Notes under the pieces: model-generated | The model's input: only the letters and a program-made list of their open reading frames with translations | The model's database searches: none | Told to the model about the DNA's origin: nothing | Program-made: the position numbers and the translations under genes | Source of the DNA: an uncultured Verrucomicrobiales bacterium | GTDB taxonomy: Bacteria > Verrucomicrobiota > Verrucomicrobiia > Limisphaerales > UBA1100 | Direction of reading: 5' to 3' | Length of the DNA stretch: 36,930 bases | Assembly (NCBI GenBank): GCA_913048135.1 | Contig: CAJWVY010000013.1 | Coordinates: 1-36,930, forward strand | Shown here: positions 16,637 through 24,870 of the stretch, one piece after another | Numbering within the stretch: the first letter of the stretch is position 1 | How the letters are laid out: each line of letters begins with the position of its first letter

Positions 16637-18688
16637 ATGAAACAAAAATCTAATTGGCTTTTTACGGGTGGGATTATGGCTGTACTTTTGACCATAATGG
16701 CTTGTTCAAAAAAAGAGGCTCAGACTCAAAAGCCACAAGTCCAACAAACAGTTTTACCAGCTAACCATGCAGATGTTTTTACCGGCAAATCTCCGTTGAT
16801 TTTAAATGAATATAATGGGGTATCTGATTCAGAACTTCTCGAGGGTGAGGGTGAGGATACTTATTTTGGGCAGGTTGAGGGAAACGGTGGAGATTGGATT
16901 GAGTTGGTTGTAACCAAGAATCATTTTGATGCAAGAGGCTTCGTACTTAAATGGGAGGAAGAGTCAGAATCCGGCCAATTGGTTTTTTCTCAAGATACAT
17001 TTTGGGCTGATCTCCCGGCCGGCTGTATTATTACCATTACCGTCAAAAACAAGACTAATGGGGGGGTAGACACTGATTTAACTTTGAATCCGGAAATTGG
17101 AGACTGGTGGGCCAATATTTGCCTGACTGATGAGGCCTATATTTCAGGAGATCTTGAGGTAACCCACAAAAACTGGAACCTGACTATTCTCGATGCGGAA
17201 GGACAGACGGTTTTTGGACCTGTTGGGGAAAATGCTCCGGGTTACACTGGAAGTGGAGTGAACAGTCAGGAAGCGTTTAAGCTGCAGGAAGATCCAACCG
17301 TATCAGTAAACGGTGAAAGCTCCTATGATGACACTGAATCAACCACCTTCGGTAGCCCGAACACCTGGGCAGGCGAGGAGATGGTACAGGATTTTGAGCT
17401 ACTCCGAACCGGGAAAAAAACTGATACTGAATCCTCAGATGAAAAGCCTCTGCAGGACGGAGGCTTGGAGCGAAGTAGCCGGTTTTTCTTTGAAAAATTA
17501 AAAACTTTTGATGTGCCTGGTCTAAACGCTGAGATTCCTCAGTATTGCGCATCGGAAAAGCTGTTGATGACCACGAATCCAATGTGGAAGACATTGGATT
17601 TATTCGAAGTGGATTCACTGTTGCCTCCGCAAATACGGGCCTTGGATTTTGATGAGGATGAACCTGAAGCCCAGGGTTTATGGACAGTGAGTGAACCGAC
17701 TAGTGTGGCGGTTCACCCCAATCAACCGATTGCTTTTGTAAGTGTACTGGGTGAATCCATTACCAAACCAGGGCGATTGATTGCCTTCGACTTAAGGAAA
17801 CCAACTAGAGGTGGGTTTGTGCTCGATTTTCAAGTGGGTATTCATCCCGATTCCGTGGCTGTTTCTCCTGACGGAAAATGGGCGGTTGTCGCCTGTGAAG
17901 CTGAAGGGCATCCGGATACGGTGGGCTCGGTGTGGGTATTGGATATCGCAGGTATCACTGCAGAGGCTCGCTCCTATAAGGAGACGTTTAAACCTAAGGC
18001 CTATGTTTTTGATAACCTGCGTAAGGTTCTGGATTCTCCCAATGGTGAGATTGAGCCTGAGTACGTAACTTTTGATCCGCTTAATCGTTTTGTGGCCGTA
18101 AGCTGTCAGGATAACGATGCGGTTGTTTTCATAAGCCTTAACGGAGAGCCAAAACTAGAGGGTCAGGTTTTTCTTCCTTGGGGCTCCGAGCCGGACGGTA
18201 TCAGCATCATAAATGATGTCCCTAATGATGCAGGTAAAAATGGGTGTTTATTAGCGGTGGCAGAAGAAGGTAAATTTGATCGATATGGGAACATGCGAGG
18301 TCAAATGATCAGCCATATATGGTTTGATCCCAATGATATGACTGGCGTATTTCAGGTAATGAATCGTATTGATATCCGCCCTTTGATTGATCTGGATTCA
18401 TTGAATGACCGGCGTGATCCGGAAAACATCATGCTTACTCGCTTTAAGGATAGAATTATTTCTCTAACTTTGGTCGAGCGTGGGGATCGATTGATTGCAT
18501 TGGATGTGACTCACCCAAAGAAGCCTGAATTAATTGGTATTGTTCGTGCGGGAGACCGGCCTGAGGGAGTTACTTTGGTGCGAACAGAACAAGGTTTGCT
18601 TTTTATTACGGGAGATGAGGGCGATGATGAACCCTACGATGGCCCTGGTCCGGGTGAGATCACTTTTGCGCTACTATCCGAGAAATAA
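16637..18688 (+). CDS. Lamin-tail-like + beta-propeller lipoprotein (choice-of-anchor/YVTN type)
   Basis: A 683-residue predicted lipoprotein: the N-terminus MKQKSNWLFTGGIMAVLL runs into TIMAC as lipobox. Residues about 50-215 look like a lamin-tail-type beta sandwich (SPLILNEYNGVSDSE, GGDWIELVVTKNHFDARG, NWNLTILDAEGQTVFGPVG). From about 330 to the end is a beta-propeller with EPTSVAVHPNQPIAFVSVLG, HPDSVAVSPDGKWAVVACE, EPEYVTFDPLNRFVAVSCQD and AGDRPEGVTLVRTEQGLLF, the pattern of choice-of-anchor-I/YVTN-like proteins, some annotated as alkaline phosphatase- or esterase-like. No catalytic residues are evident, so an extracellular binding role is possible. Shine-Dalgarno AAAGAAAG precedes the ATG. 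It ends 9 bases from the convergent membrane-protein gene, with no clear terminator between. Confidence 0.82.
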   Translation: MKQKSNWLFTGGIMAVLLTIMACSKKEAQTQKPQVQQTVLPANHADVFTGKSPLILNEYNGVSDSELLEGEGEDTYFGQVEGNGGDWIELVVTKNHFDARGFVLKWEEESESGQLVFSQDTFWADLPAGCIITITVKNKTNGGVDTDLTLNPEIGDWWANICLTDEAYISGDLEVTHKNWNLTILDAEGQTVFGPVGENAPGYTGSGVNSQEAFKLQEDPTVSVNGESSYDDTESTTFGSPNTWAGEEMVQDFELLRTGKKTDTESSDEKPLQDGGLERSSRFFFEKLKTFDVPGLNAEIPQYCASEKLLMTTNPMWKTLDLFEVDSLLPPQIRALDFDEDEPEAQGLWTVSEPTSVAVHPNQPIAFVSVLGESITKPGRLIAFDLRKPTRGGFVLDFQVGIHPDSVAVSPDGKWAVVACEAEGHPDTVGSVWVLDIAGITAEARSYKETFKPKAYVFDNLRKVLDSPNGEIEPEYVTFDPLNRFVAVSCQDNDAVVFISLNGEPKLEGQVFLPWGSEPDGISIINDVPNDAGKNGCLLAVAEEGKFDRYGNMRGQMISHIWFDPNDMTGVFQVMNRIDIRPLIDLDSLNDRRDPENIMLTRFKDRIISLTLVERGDRLIALDVTHPKKPELIGIVRAGDRPEGVTLVRTEQGLLFITGDEGDDEPYDGPGPGEITFALLSEK

Positions 18689-18697
18689 GTCAATTCT

Positions 18698-19786
18698 CTA
18701 AGCTGTCGGGGGCATGATCCAAAGAGGCGGTCGACCAACATTACAATGAACTGATCGTGCAGTGAGATTCAATGTTGCCCAACTCAGAAAAAGATTAGTC
18801 CGGGATAGAGGCCCCCACTGGAAAGAAGTTCTTTGGTCTAACGTTTCTAATCTCAGTTCAGAGCTAGGTATGGGATAAAAGATTTTTTGAACAAAAGAAT
18901 TCTTATGCCCATCTTCATCTATAACTTCTGGAAATTTTTCTATATATGCGGCTAGAGATTCAGGGTCTTCTTGATGTGCCGCTTGATCTGCAGCAAAAAC
19001 TGTGGAATGACTCAGTGAGGGAAGAACAAGCAGTGATGTAAAACTCCATAAAGTCATCCAAGAACTAAAATAGAGGATAGTGAGTGCGACACTATTGGAA
19101 TCAAAAATGTTTAGCCAGTCACCTATGGCTACGCCTACCAGATTCCAGGCGACCACGATTAAAAACGCTCTAAACGGGAGGCCCTTGGAAGCCATATAAT
19201 TACGCCGTATGATTTCTAAACCTAACGATTTACTCGCCTTCCAATTTTCAGGGATCACATGTTTATGTTTGCCTAAACCCGGTATAATTCCTCCGGTGAA
19301 TGTGGGTTCAGGACAATCAACCATAAACGTTTTACCCTGAAAATCAGTTGGGTCATCGATCTTTTGAGAACTACCATTCACCCAATTTAAGCAAATTAAT
19401 TGAGTGAAACTCAGCAAGAGGATTCCCAGCAAGCACGCTATACAATAACCTGTCCCTAAATAGTTGGCTAAAATAATTAAAGCAGACAGGAGTGTCCAAA
19501 AGGTTGTCTGTAGAGCAACACCCTTAACCCACTGCTTTTTGAATTCCGGATTCGTTTCCACCCGACTGCCTAAGTAGCCGGCACCAATCCAGTCAAAGAC
19601 ACCTTGGACTGCGAGATATCCGCCTAATGCAATGATCCAAATCCAAACAGGTTGAATCTGCGTAGCCGATGACTCAAGTGTGGCTCGGAAACTGAGAATT
19701 GTTGCGGCAATTATGACCCAGAAACCAACGTTAAGAATCCCCAGTCTTAGCCGTTGCGCTCTCGTGGGGGGAGTCACAGATTTCAT
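18698..19786 (-). CDS. Polytopic membrane protein, last gene of the photostress operon
   Basis: A 362-residue protein of unrecognised function with about six transmembrane segments (near 14-32, 45-73, 90-111, 114-135, 205-225, 231-257) and soluble stretches at 136-200 and 258-362. PEPTFTGGIIPGLGKHK and VIPENWKASKSLG between segments 4 and 5, and SHSTVFAADQAA after segment 6, recall membrane-embedded M48-type metallopeptidases. However, the HExxH zinc motif is missing, so at best this is an inactive relative. Its ATG overlaps the stop of the Cys-rich mini-gene by 4 bases (19783-19786), tying it to the operon that carries the photolyases. A role in the envelope response to photo-oxidative damage is inferred only from that position. 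Confidence 0.7.
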   Translation of the reverse strand: MKSVTPPTRAQRLRLGILNVGFWVIIAATILSFRATLESSATQIQPVWIWIIALGGYLAVQGVFDWIGAGYLGSRVETNPEFKKQWVKGVALQTTFWTLLSALIILANYLGTGYCIACLLGILLLSFTQLICLNWVNGSSQKIDDPTDFQGKTFMVDCPEPTFTGGIIPGLGKHKHVIPENWKASKSLGLEIIRRNYMASKGLPFRAFLIVVAWNLVGVAIGDWLNIFDSNSVALTILYFSSWMTLWSFTSLLVLPSLSHSTVFAADQAAHQEDPESLAAYIEKFPEVIDEDGHKNSFVQKIFYPIPSSELRLETLDQRTSFQWGPLSRTNLFLSWATLNLTARSVHCNVGRPPLWIMPPTA

Positions 19787-19998
19787 GATTTGCTCTGGAT
19801 GAAAGTATCGGCCAGTGTTTTGCTTGCTGCCGCTATTTGTTCTAGTTGATCCAAGCCTTGAATGGCTTCTACCGTGTCAACTAGTTGAACTTTCCGAAAA
19901 CACCCGGCGCAAAATGCTAGATGTGATTCACCGCAACCTTCCAATGCGTCCCATTTTTTAGGGCAATCCTCACTTTTGCAATTCGCAATGACATTCAT
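19783..19998 (-). CDS. Cys-rich mini-protein (zinc-ribbon-like)
   Basis: A 71-residue cytoplasmic protein with five Cys at 7, 12, 22, 30 and 33. The arrangement CPKKWDALE, then FCAGCFRKVQL, recalls small bacterial proteins of the CPxxWxxL ... FCxxCxxxV pattern that are likely to bind zinc through the CxxC knuckle. No function is known. It overlaps both neighbours by 4 bases (SOUL upstream, membrane protein downstream), so it is certainly part of the operon and translationally coupled. It could be a metal- or redox-sensing accessory; that is speculation. Confidence 0.72.
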   Translation of the reverse strand: MNVIANCKSEDCPKKWDALEGCGESHLAFCAGCFRKVQLVDTVEAIQGLDQLEQIAAASKTLADTFIQSKS

Positions 19999-20573
19999 TT
20001 TTTTATTTCAGTTACGGGTATCAGCAATTCATTTCTCCTAAGAAAGCCCGGTGTCCATGGAGGATCATAGAAAGCTTCGATAGGATCCCCAGTGGCAACG
20101 AGGTTATTTTCTTTAATCCACTCCCTAAGTTTAGAATCAATTTTCACAGGTGTTATTCGGTGTCGGCCGGAATAACGATAGGCCGCGAGTAACATCTCGG
20201 GTTGAGTTACATTTTTTACAGTCTCGAGATTCGGTAATGGCACATCTTCTTTATCGAATTTGTCTGGAAGGACAAAAGCCATGGTAGATTCCCCATTTTT
20301 TCTGGTAGTGAAAACGGGAGTCGTCATGGCTATTTTTTGTTGTTTGTCGTTTCCACCGTCAATATATCGAAAAAGACGCATGAAACCGTTGTCTTGGTCG
20401 CTGGACATAGTGGTTTCGACCAGTTGAAGTTCCGAATAATGGCGCAATTCAACGCTACCCTCTTTCTTTAAAACTTTATGGGAAGCTTCTTCGTAACCCG
20501 CCCTAGTAAACTTAGTCGCCGCACAGGCTGAAGCCATGCTGATGCAAGTGAGTATGATTAATTTTTGTATCAT
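19995..20573 (-). CDS. SOUL family haem-binding lipoprotein
   Basis: A 192-residue protein of the SOUL/HBP haem-binding family. From ATG 20573 the N-terminus MIQKLIILTCISMASAC is a lipoprotein signal. The SOUL fold follows: YEEASHKVLKKEGSVELRHY, GFMRLFRYIDGGNDKQQKIA, MTTPVFT (the most conserved family motif), AFVLPDKFDKEDVPLP and AFYDPPWTPGFLRRNEL. Family members bind haem or other tetrapyrroles, which are photosensitisers, and this fits its place next to photolyases and glutathione peroxidase. A TTG further upstream (20597) would start inside the glutathione peroxidase stop region and is less likely. It overlaps the next gene by 4 bases. Confidence 0.9.
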   Translation of the reverse strand: MIQKLIILTCISMASACAATKFTRAGYEEASHKVLKKEGSVELRHYSELQLVETTMSSDQDNGFMRLFRYIDGGNDKQQKIAMTTPVFTTRKNGESTMAFVLPDKFDKEDVPLPNLETVKNVTQPEMLLAAYRYSGRHRITPVKIDSKLREWIKENNLVATGDPIEAFYDPPWTPGFLRRNELLIPVTEIKK

Positions 20574-20580
20574 TTTGAAT

Positions 20581-21075
20581 CTACAGGAGTTTTTCAATGG
20601 CCGAGGTTAATTGGTCCGATTCAGGATCTACAAAAGTGTGAAATCTGTCCACGATATCGCCGTCACGATTGATCAAGAATTTCGTGAAATTCCATTTCAC
20701 GAGTCCACCATGTTCTGAATGACTGGTTAACCAGCGATATAGCGGGTGAATGTTTCGTCCCCATACACTAATCTTAGAATACATTGGAAACGAAATGTTG
20801 AATCGAGTTTTGGCGAATTGATGTATTTCCTCATCGCATCCGGGTTCTTGAAACAGAAAATCATTGGATGGAAAACCGCAGATTGTAAGTCCCATAGGAC
20901 CATACTTTTGCTGCAAATTTTCCAAACCTTCATACTGAGGGGTGAAACCACAGCGTGAGGCTAAGTTTACAATAAGGAGTATCTTTCCTTTGTAATCACC
21001 CAGAGTGGAGTCAGTTCCGTCAATGGTGGTCAGGGGTATATCGTAAATTGGTGAGGTGTTGCTAACGGTGTTCAT
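20581..21075 (-). CDS. Glutathione peroxidase family (thiol peroxidase)
   Basis: A 164-residue cytosolic peroxidase reducing H2O2 or lipid hydroperoxides. The catalytic set is intact: peroxidatic Cys42 in NLASRCGFTPQY, Gln76 in FLFQEPG, and Trp128-Asn129 in VKWNFTKFL. It is a Cys, not selenocysteine, enzyme. The usual resolving Cys at the FC position after the QEPG segment is replaced (HQFAKTRF); Cys80 just after QEPG might substitute. Length is normal. It overlaps the photolyase gene by 4 bases (21072-21075), so a peroxide-scavenging function is produced together with light-dependent DNA repair. Confidence 0.94.
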   Translation of the reverse strand: MNTVSNTSPIYDIPLTTIDGTDSTLGDYKGKILLIVNLASRCGFTPQYEGLENLQQKYGPMGLTICGFPSNDFLFQEPGCDEEIHQFAKTRFNISFPMYSKISVWGRNIHPLYRWLTSHSEHGGLVKWNFTKFLINRDGDIVDRFHTFVDPESDQLTSAIEKLL

Positions 21076-22469
21076 GCTTTAGTTTTCTCATATGCTTTCA
21101 GCGCTCTATCTCTGGCATCTGAATGGTCAACAATTGGGTTAGGGTAATTCTGACCTCTATCAACTTTAGAAGGTTCAAAAATATCGGGAGCAGACATGTG
21201 GCGTAATTCAGGGACCCACTTGCGTATGTAATCCCCCTCAGGATCAAATTTAATTGCCTGGGTCGTTGGGTTAAAAATTCTGAAGTAAGGAGCTGCATCC
21301 GCTCCTGAACCAGCTGTCCATTGCCATCCCTGGGTGTTGGAGGCAAGATCGGCATCCACTAAGGTGTCCCAAAACCAATCCGCCCCGTGACGCCAATGTA
21401 TCAAGAGGTGTTTCACGAGGAAAGATGCTACCACCATTCTTACTCTGTTATGCATCCAGCCGGTGGCCCATAACTCCCTCATACCTGCGTCCACAAGCGG
21501 GTAGCCGGTTTGTCCCTTTTGCCATGAGCGCAATTGAGGTGAATTCTCTTTCCACGGAAATCGATTAAATTGCGGCCTTAAGGGCTCACGCACAGTGTGG
21601 GGGAAATGATACAGGAGATGGTAGCCAAATTCGCGCCACCCAATTTCGGATAAATAATGAGACTCCTTCCAGTGGGCATGGCCGGATTGCTCAAGGGAAT
21701 GCTTAATTTGCCGCGGGCTTATTTCACCAAATCTTAGATGTGGAGATAATCTGGAAGTCCCCTTGGTGTTGGGAAAGTTACGAATCTTAGCGTAATCATT
21801 AAATGAATCATTAATGAATAGTTCTAAGGCTGAAGCAGCCCCTCGTTCCCCCGGGGTCCAAACCTCATTCATGCTGTGTCCCCAATCTTGCTCAGGCTCC
21901 AAGTTCAGTTCAGAGAGTTCGGTGGTCCTTAAAGATACCTTGGGGGGTTCAACTTTTTGGGGGGCTGGAAGAGGAGTACTAGCATTTAATTTTTTGAGGC
22001 AATGTTTCCAGAACGGCGTAAATACCTTAAACGGTAAACCACTTTTATTTTCAATCTCCTCTGGTTCCGCTAGGAGACTCGCTTTAAAAGTTTTTACTGT
22101 TAGCCCTGCTTGCCGAAGTTGACACGCAATCTCGTCATCCCTCCTTCGGATCATCGGTTCATAGCGCCGATTCCAATAGACTCCTTTTGCTCCGGTATCC
22201 TTCGCCAGTTTTTCTAGATTTTTGATGGATTCGCCCGTTCTTAAAACGAGCGTGGTGCCTAGTTTTTCTAAACTTTCTGTTAGGCTTTTTATTGATTGAT
22301 GTAGCCACCAGCGTGTTGCAGCCCCGGGACTCATATCCTCTTCTTCTGGAGACCAGATAAATACGGGTATGATTCTACCTTCTTTGGCTGCTTCAAACAA
22401 AGCAGGATTGTCTTCGATCCGTAGGTCAGATCGGAACCAGACAATAATTGTTTGTTCGTTGGTGTTCAT
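21072..22469 (-). CDS. phrB: Deoxyribodipyrimidine photolyase, class I CPD type
   Basis: A 465-residue photolyase, close to the usual 470. N-terminal antenna-binding alpha/beta domain: IVWFRSDLRIEDNPAL, GRIIPVFIWSPEEE, GVYWNRRYEP. C-terminal FAD-binding helical domain: TSRLSPHLRFGEISPRQI, YLSEIGWREFGYHLL, PLVDAGMRELWATGWMHNR, VASFLVKHLLIHWRHGADWF, DADLASNTQGWQWTAGSG, PYFRIFNP. It repairs cyclobutane pyrimidine dimers using blue light and FADH-. It overlaps the iron-sulfur photolyase upstream and the peroxidase downstream by 4 bases each, so the order in the transcript is 6-4-type enzyme, CPD enzyme, peroxidase. Confidence 0.95.
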   Translation of the reverse strand: MNTNEQTIIVWFRSDLRIEDNPALFEAAKEGRIIPVFIWSPEEEDMSPGAATRWWLHQSIKSLTESLEKLGTTLVLRTGESIKNLEKLAKDTGAKGVYWNRRYEPMIRRRDDEIACQLRQAGLTVKTFKASLLAEPEEIENKSGLPFKVFTPFWKHCLKKLNASTPLPAPQKVEPPKVSLRTTELSELNLEPEQDWGHSMNEVWTPGERGAASALELFINDSFNDYAKIRNFPNTKGTSRLSPHLRFGEISPRQIKHSLEQSGHAHWKESHYLSEIGWREFGYHLLYHFPHTVREPLRPQFNRFPWKENSPQLRSWQKGQTGYPLVDAGMRELWATGWMHNRVRMVVASFLVKHLLIHWRHGADWFWDTLVDADLASNTQGWQWTAGSGADAAPYFRIFNPTTQAIKFDPEGDYIRKWVPELRHMSAPDIFEPSKVDRGQNYPNPIVDHSDARDRALKAYEKTKA

Positions 22470-24022
22470 GCAGCCAGAGAAACGGTTCCATGCTGCCGTA
22501 TTAGGGCGGCTTGTTCCTTGATTAATTGTAGTTGAAGCGGCTCAATACGTTCAAGATTTCTCAACTGTAAACTCATCCGGGGATTAGTTCTTAATTGTTC
22601 ATGATGTTTATCTAAAAAGTCCCAATATAAAGTTGTGAAGGGGCATGCTTCCTTGCCTGTAGATTTTGACGGATCATACCTGCAACTCTTACAATAGTTG
22701 CTCATCCTGTTTATATATTTTCCCGTAGCTACATAAGGCTTTGAACCCATTACACCCCCGTCCGCGAACTGGGACATTCCAATCACATTCGGCATTTCCA
22801 CCCATTCAACAGCATCTACATACATAGATAGAAACCACTCATGAACTTGCTTCGGATTAACACCGAGCATCAATGTATAGAGGCCGGTAACCATTAAGCG
22901 TTGAATGTGGTGGTTATAGCCCGTGCTCAGCGTTTGTTGGATACAATCATTTAGACAGGACATCTCTGTATCACCTGTCCAAAAGAAATTCGGTAAATCC
23001 TCTTGGGCATTGAGTGAATTAGAGTTCACATATTCAGGCATCCGGTGATGATGAATTAATCGAACGAATTCGCGCCAACCGAGAATTTGGCGAATAAACC
23101 CTTCAACGGACGATAGCGAAGCGTGATCTGAATGATAGGCTTTCTCAGCAGCGGTTAACACTTCCCTAGGAGAAATTAACTTTAGGTTTAAGCAAACAGA
23201 TAGGCGGGAATGGTATAACCAGGATTGACCAGACCACATGGCATCTTGGAATTTACCAAAGTTAGGCAGCCTTTTTTGGACAAAATCATCTAATGCTTTG
23301 AGGGCTTGGCTTCTGGTGACGGGCCAATTGAAATTTTCGATAGATCCGGGATTTTCAGGAAATGCATTCTCTACCTCCTTCATCACCTCCTTTGTTATCG
23401 AATCGCTCTTAAAAAAAATAGGATCAACAAGGTCTTGAGGGCCATGTTTTTTGAAGGAACCTCGGTTCTGCTCGTCATAGTTCCACTTCCCTCCAACTGG
23501 CAAATTGCCCTCCATGAGGTAACCAGTCTCTTTTCGGAGTCTTCGGTAAAAAAACTCCATCCTCTGTTTTTTATCATTTGCCCCGAAACTCTTGAAATCA
23601 TCTGGATCACAAATGAAGTGATTGTCCCTCAATATTTCGTAATTTTGGTTATGTTCATCCAGGATATTAGACAAGCTTCTCTCTACCCTAAAATCACCCG
23701 GTTTGGTCAGAACCACTTTTTTAATTTGGTGATCTGATATGGTTTTTTCGAGTGCCGATGCCAGTGACTGCTGTCTCTCACTTAAAGGATGGTATAATAC
23801 ACGGCGGCCGATGCCTTGTTGCTCGGCACAAAAGTGCCGCATCGCACTTAAAAATAAGACACTTCTGGCTTTATGAGATGGAACGTGGAGATTTTCAGTG
23901 TGAACTTCGGCCATCCATATTACGTCAACGGAATCGTCAAATTCATCCAAGGCAAGTGCCTGGTGATTCAATTGATCGCCTAGTACAACGACTAGTTTCC
24001 TAATGACTCTTGGATGATTCAT
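22466..24022 (-). CDS. Iron-sulfur bacterial cryptochrome/(6-4) photolyase (FeS-BCP, CryPro)
   Basis: A 518-residue member of the deoxyribodipyrimidine photolyase-related family: LVVVLGDQLNHQALAL at the start, GKWNYDEQNR, FGKFQDAMWSGQSWLYHSRL, EGFIRQILGWREFVR, HIQRLMVTGLYTLMLGV, VIGMSQFADGGVMGSKPY. Four Cys expected to bind a 4Fe-4S cluster are at 356, 444, 447 and 460. The spacing 88/3/13 equals that of the four cluster ligands I recall for Agrobacterium PhrB (350, 438, 441, 454). The likely activity is FAD- and light-dependent repair of (6-4) photoproducts, or photosensing. ATG 24022 is preferred to the TTG at 24049. It overlaps the SRPBCC gene by 23 bases. Confidence 0.93.
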   Translation of the reverse strand: MNHPRVIRKLVVVLGDQLNHQALALDEFDDSVDVIWMAEVHTENLHVPSHKARSVLFLSAMRHFCAEQQGIGRRVLYHPLSERQQSLASALEKTISDHQIKKVVLTKPGDFRVERSLSNILDEHNQNYEILRDNHFICDPDDFKSFGANDKKQRMEFFYRRLRKETGYLMEGNLPVGGKWNYDEQNRGSFKKHGPQDLVDPIFFKSDSITKEVMKEVENAFPENPGSIENFNWPVTRSQALKALDDFVQKRLPNFGKFQDAMWSGQSWLYHSRLSVCLNLKLISPREVLTAAEKAYHSDHASLSSVEGFIRQILGWREFVRLIHHHRMPEYVNSNSLNAQEDLPNFFWTGDTEMSCLNDCIQQTLSTGYNHHIQRLMVTGLYTLMLGVNPKQVHEWFLSMYVDAVEWVEMPNVIGMSQFADGGVMGSKPYVATGKYINRMSNYCKSCRYDPSKSTGKEACPFTTLYWDFLDKHHEQLRTNPRMSLQLRNLERIEPLQLQLIKEQAALIRQHGTVSLAA

Positions 24023-24497
24023 TAAAAAGCTCCGGATGCACTTCTCCAAATTCGTTAATTAAGATCTGGTGGCGATACGTGAAAACCTGACGAAGTTTAC
24101 TCACCACAAACGGCGAAAATGCGGAGTGGACCAATTTTCCTCCAGGCATCATAAATTCAATTTCATCGCGCATTAAGCACCCGCGTGAGTCACTTTTAAG
24201 GAACAAGTGTCTATGTTTCCATATCTTGAAGGGGCCATCAATTTGTCGGTCACTAAATTCGCGCCCCGGCTTTACATTTTCTAATTCCGCGGTCCAATCC
24301 ACATACAGGCAGCAACCTAGCAGGGGAATCCTCAGGTGGGCTTGATTACCATCCCCAAGTTTCGCGGCTCTGACCACATCAATGGCATCTTCCTCGGGGG
24401 TTAGACGTTGTAGTGCGAAAGGCTCGTCGTGCCACCCATATACCTTCTCGGGCGAAGCGTTCAAGTGGGTTTGGTGGATGTATTTTGTCGTATACAT
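24000..24497 (-). CDS. SRPBCC (START-like) ligand-binding protein
   Basis: A 165-residue SRPBCC-superfamily protein of the cyclase/dehydrase-like type: YIHQTHLNASPEKVYGWHDE, FALQRLTPEEDAI, then LRIPLLGCCLYVDWTAELEN, FSDRQIDGPFKIWKHRHLF, CLMRDEIEFMMPGGKL and a C-terminal helix LRQVFTYRHQIL. These proteins have a deep hydrophobic pocket for lipids or polyketides. Relatives beside photolyase genes are common in light-inducible clusters, but the ligand is unknown. It overlaps the cryptochrome start by 23 bases and lies 10 bases after the mini-gene at 24508. Confidence 0.87.
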   Translation of the reverse strand: MYTTKYIHQTHLNASPEKVYGWHDEPFALQRLTPEEDAIDVVRAAKLGDGNQAHLRIPLLGCCLYVDWTAELENVKPGREFSDRQIDGPFKIWKHRHLFLKSDSRGCLMRDEIEFMMPGGKLVHSAFSPFVVSKLRQVFTYRHQILINEFGEVHPELFNESSKSH

Positions 24498-24507
24498 TTC
24501 AATCTAG

Positions 24508-24666
24508 TTAGAATTTTGCCTGATGACCATGAATATGGTGTTCGCTCACCTCATCCGCTTCGTCCCCTTGGTTCAGATCCTGTAACAACTCAACAAGATT
24601 ATGGCAAAGGGCGGAAGTCACCAGAAATCCGAACATTAAAATTCCGAGTAATATTGGATCTTCCAT
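24508..24666 (-). CDS. Small single-span membrane peptide (52 aa)
   Basis: Reading minus from ATG 24666 gives a 52-residue peptide with one hydrophobic segment (LLGILMFGFLVTSALC) and a polar tail rich in Asp/Glu/His (EADEVSEHHIHGHQAKF) ending in TAA. A very good Shine-Dalgarno (GAGAGGAG) lies 11-18 bases before the start, inside the end of the preceding gene, and the start is 2 bases after that gene's stop. Spacing is therefore what one expects of a real operon member. The His-rich tail could bind metal. No family is recognised. Confidence 0.7.
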   Translation of the reverse strand: MEDPILLGILMFGFLVTSALCHNLVELLQDLNQGDEADEVSEHHIHGHQAKF

Positions 24667-24668
24667 AT

Positions 24669-24857
24669 TTATTTCTCCTCTCTAATTTGATTTTTCTCAA
24701 TTTGACACAGCTTATGCACGGCCCATAGCCCAAGGATACTTGGCACCCATATCCCTACATATGCACCGTATTCGCGGTTTACAGTGAACCAGAGTAATAT
24801 GCTTACAAACATACTGCTCATCGCACAAGTCAGGTAGATGATGTCTGTTTTCTTCAT
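24669..24857 (-). CDS. Small membrane protein with two spans (62 aa)
   Basis: A 62-residue protein with two predicted transmembrane helices (IIYLTCAMSSMFVSILLWFTV and YVGIWVPSILGLWAVHKL, split by NREYGA) and a charged C-terminus (EKNQIREEK). It sits 13 bases after the sigma-factor gene and 2 bases before the next mini-gene. No family is recognised. The context suggests an inner-membrane accessory of the stress operon. Confidence 0.72.
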   Translation of the reverse strand: MKKTDIIYLTCAMSSMFVSILLWFTVNREYGAYVGIWVPSILGLWAVHKLCQIEKNQIREEK

Positions 24858-24870
24858 GGGTCAAAGTTTC

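Noticed and set aside
18698-19786. Active M48-type membrane metallopeptidase
   Set aside because: Some segments are reminiscent, but there is no HExxH motif.
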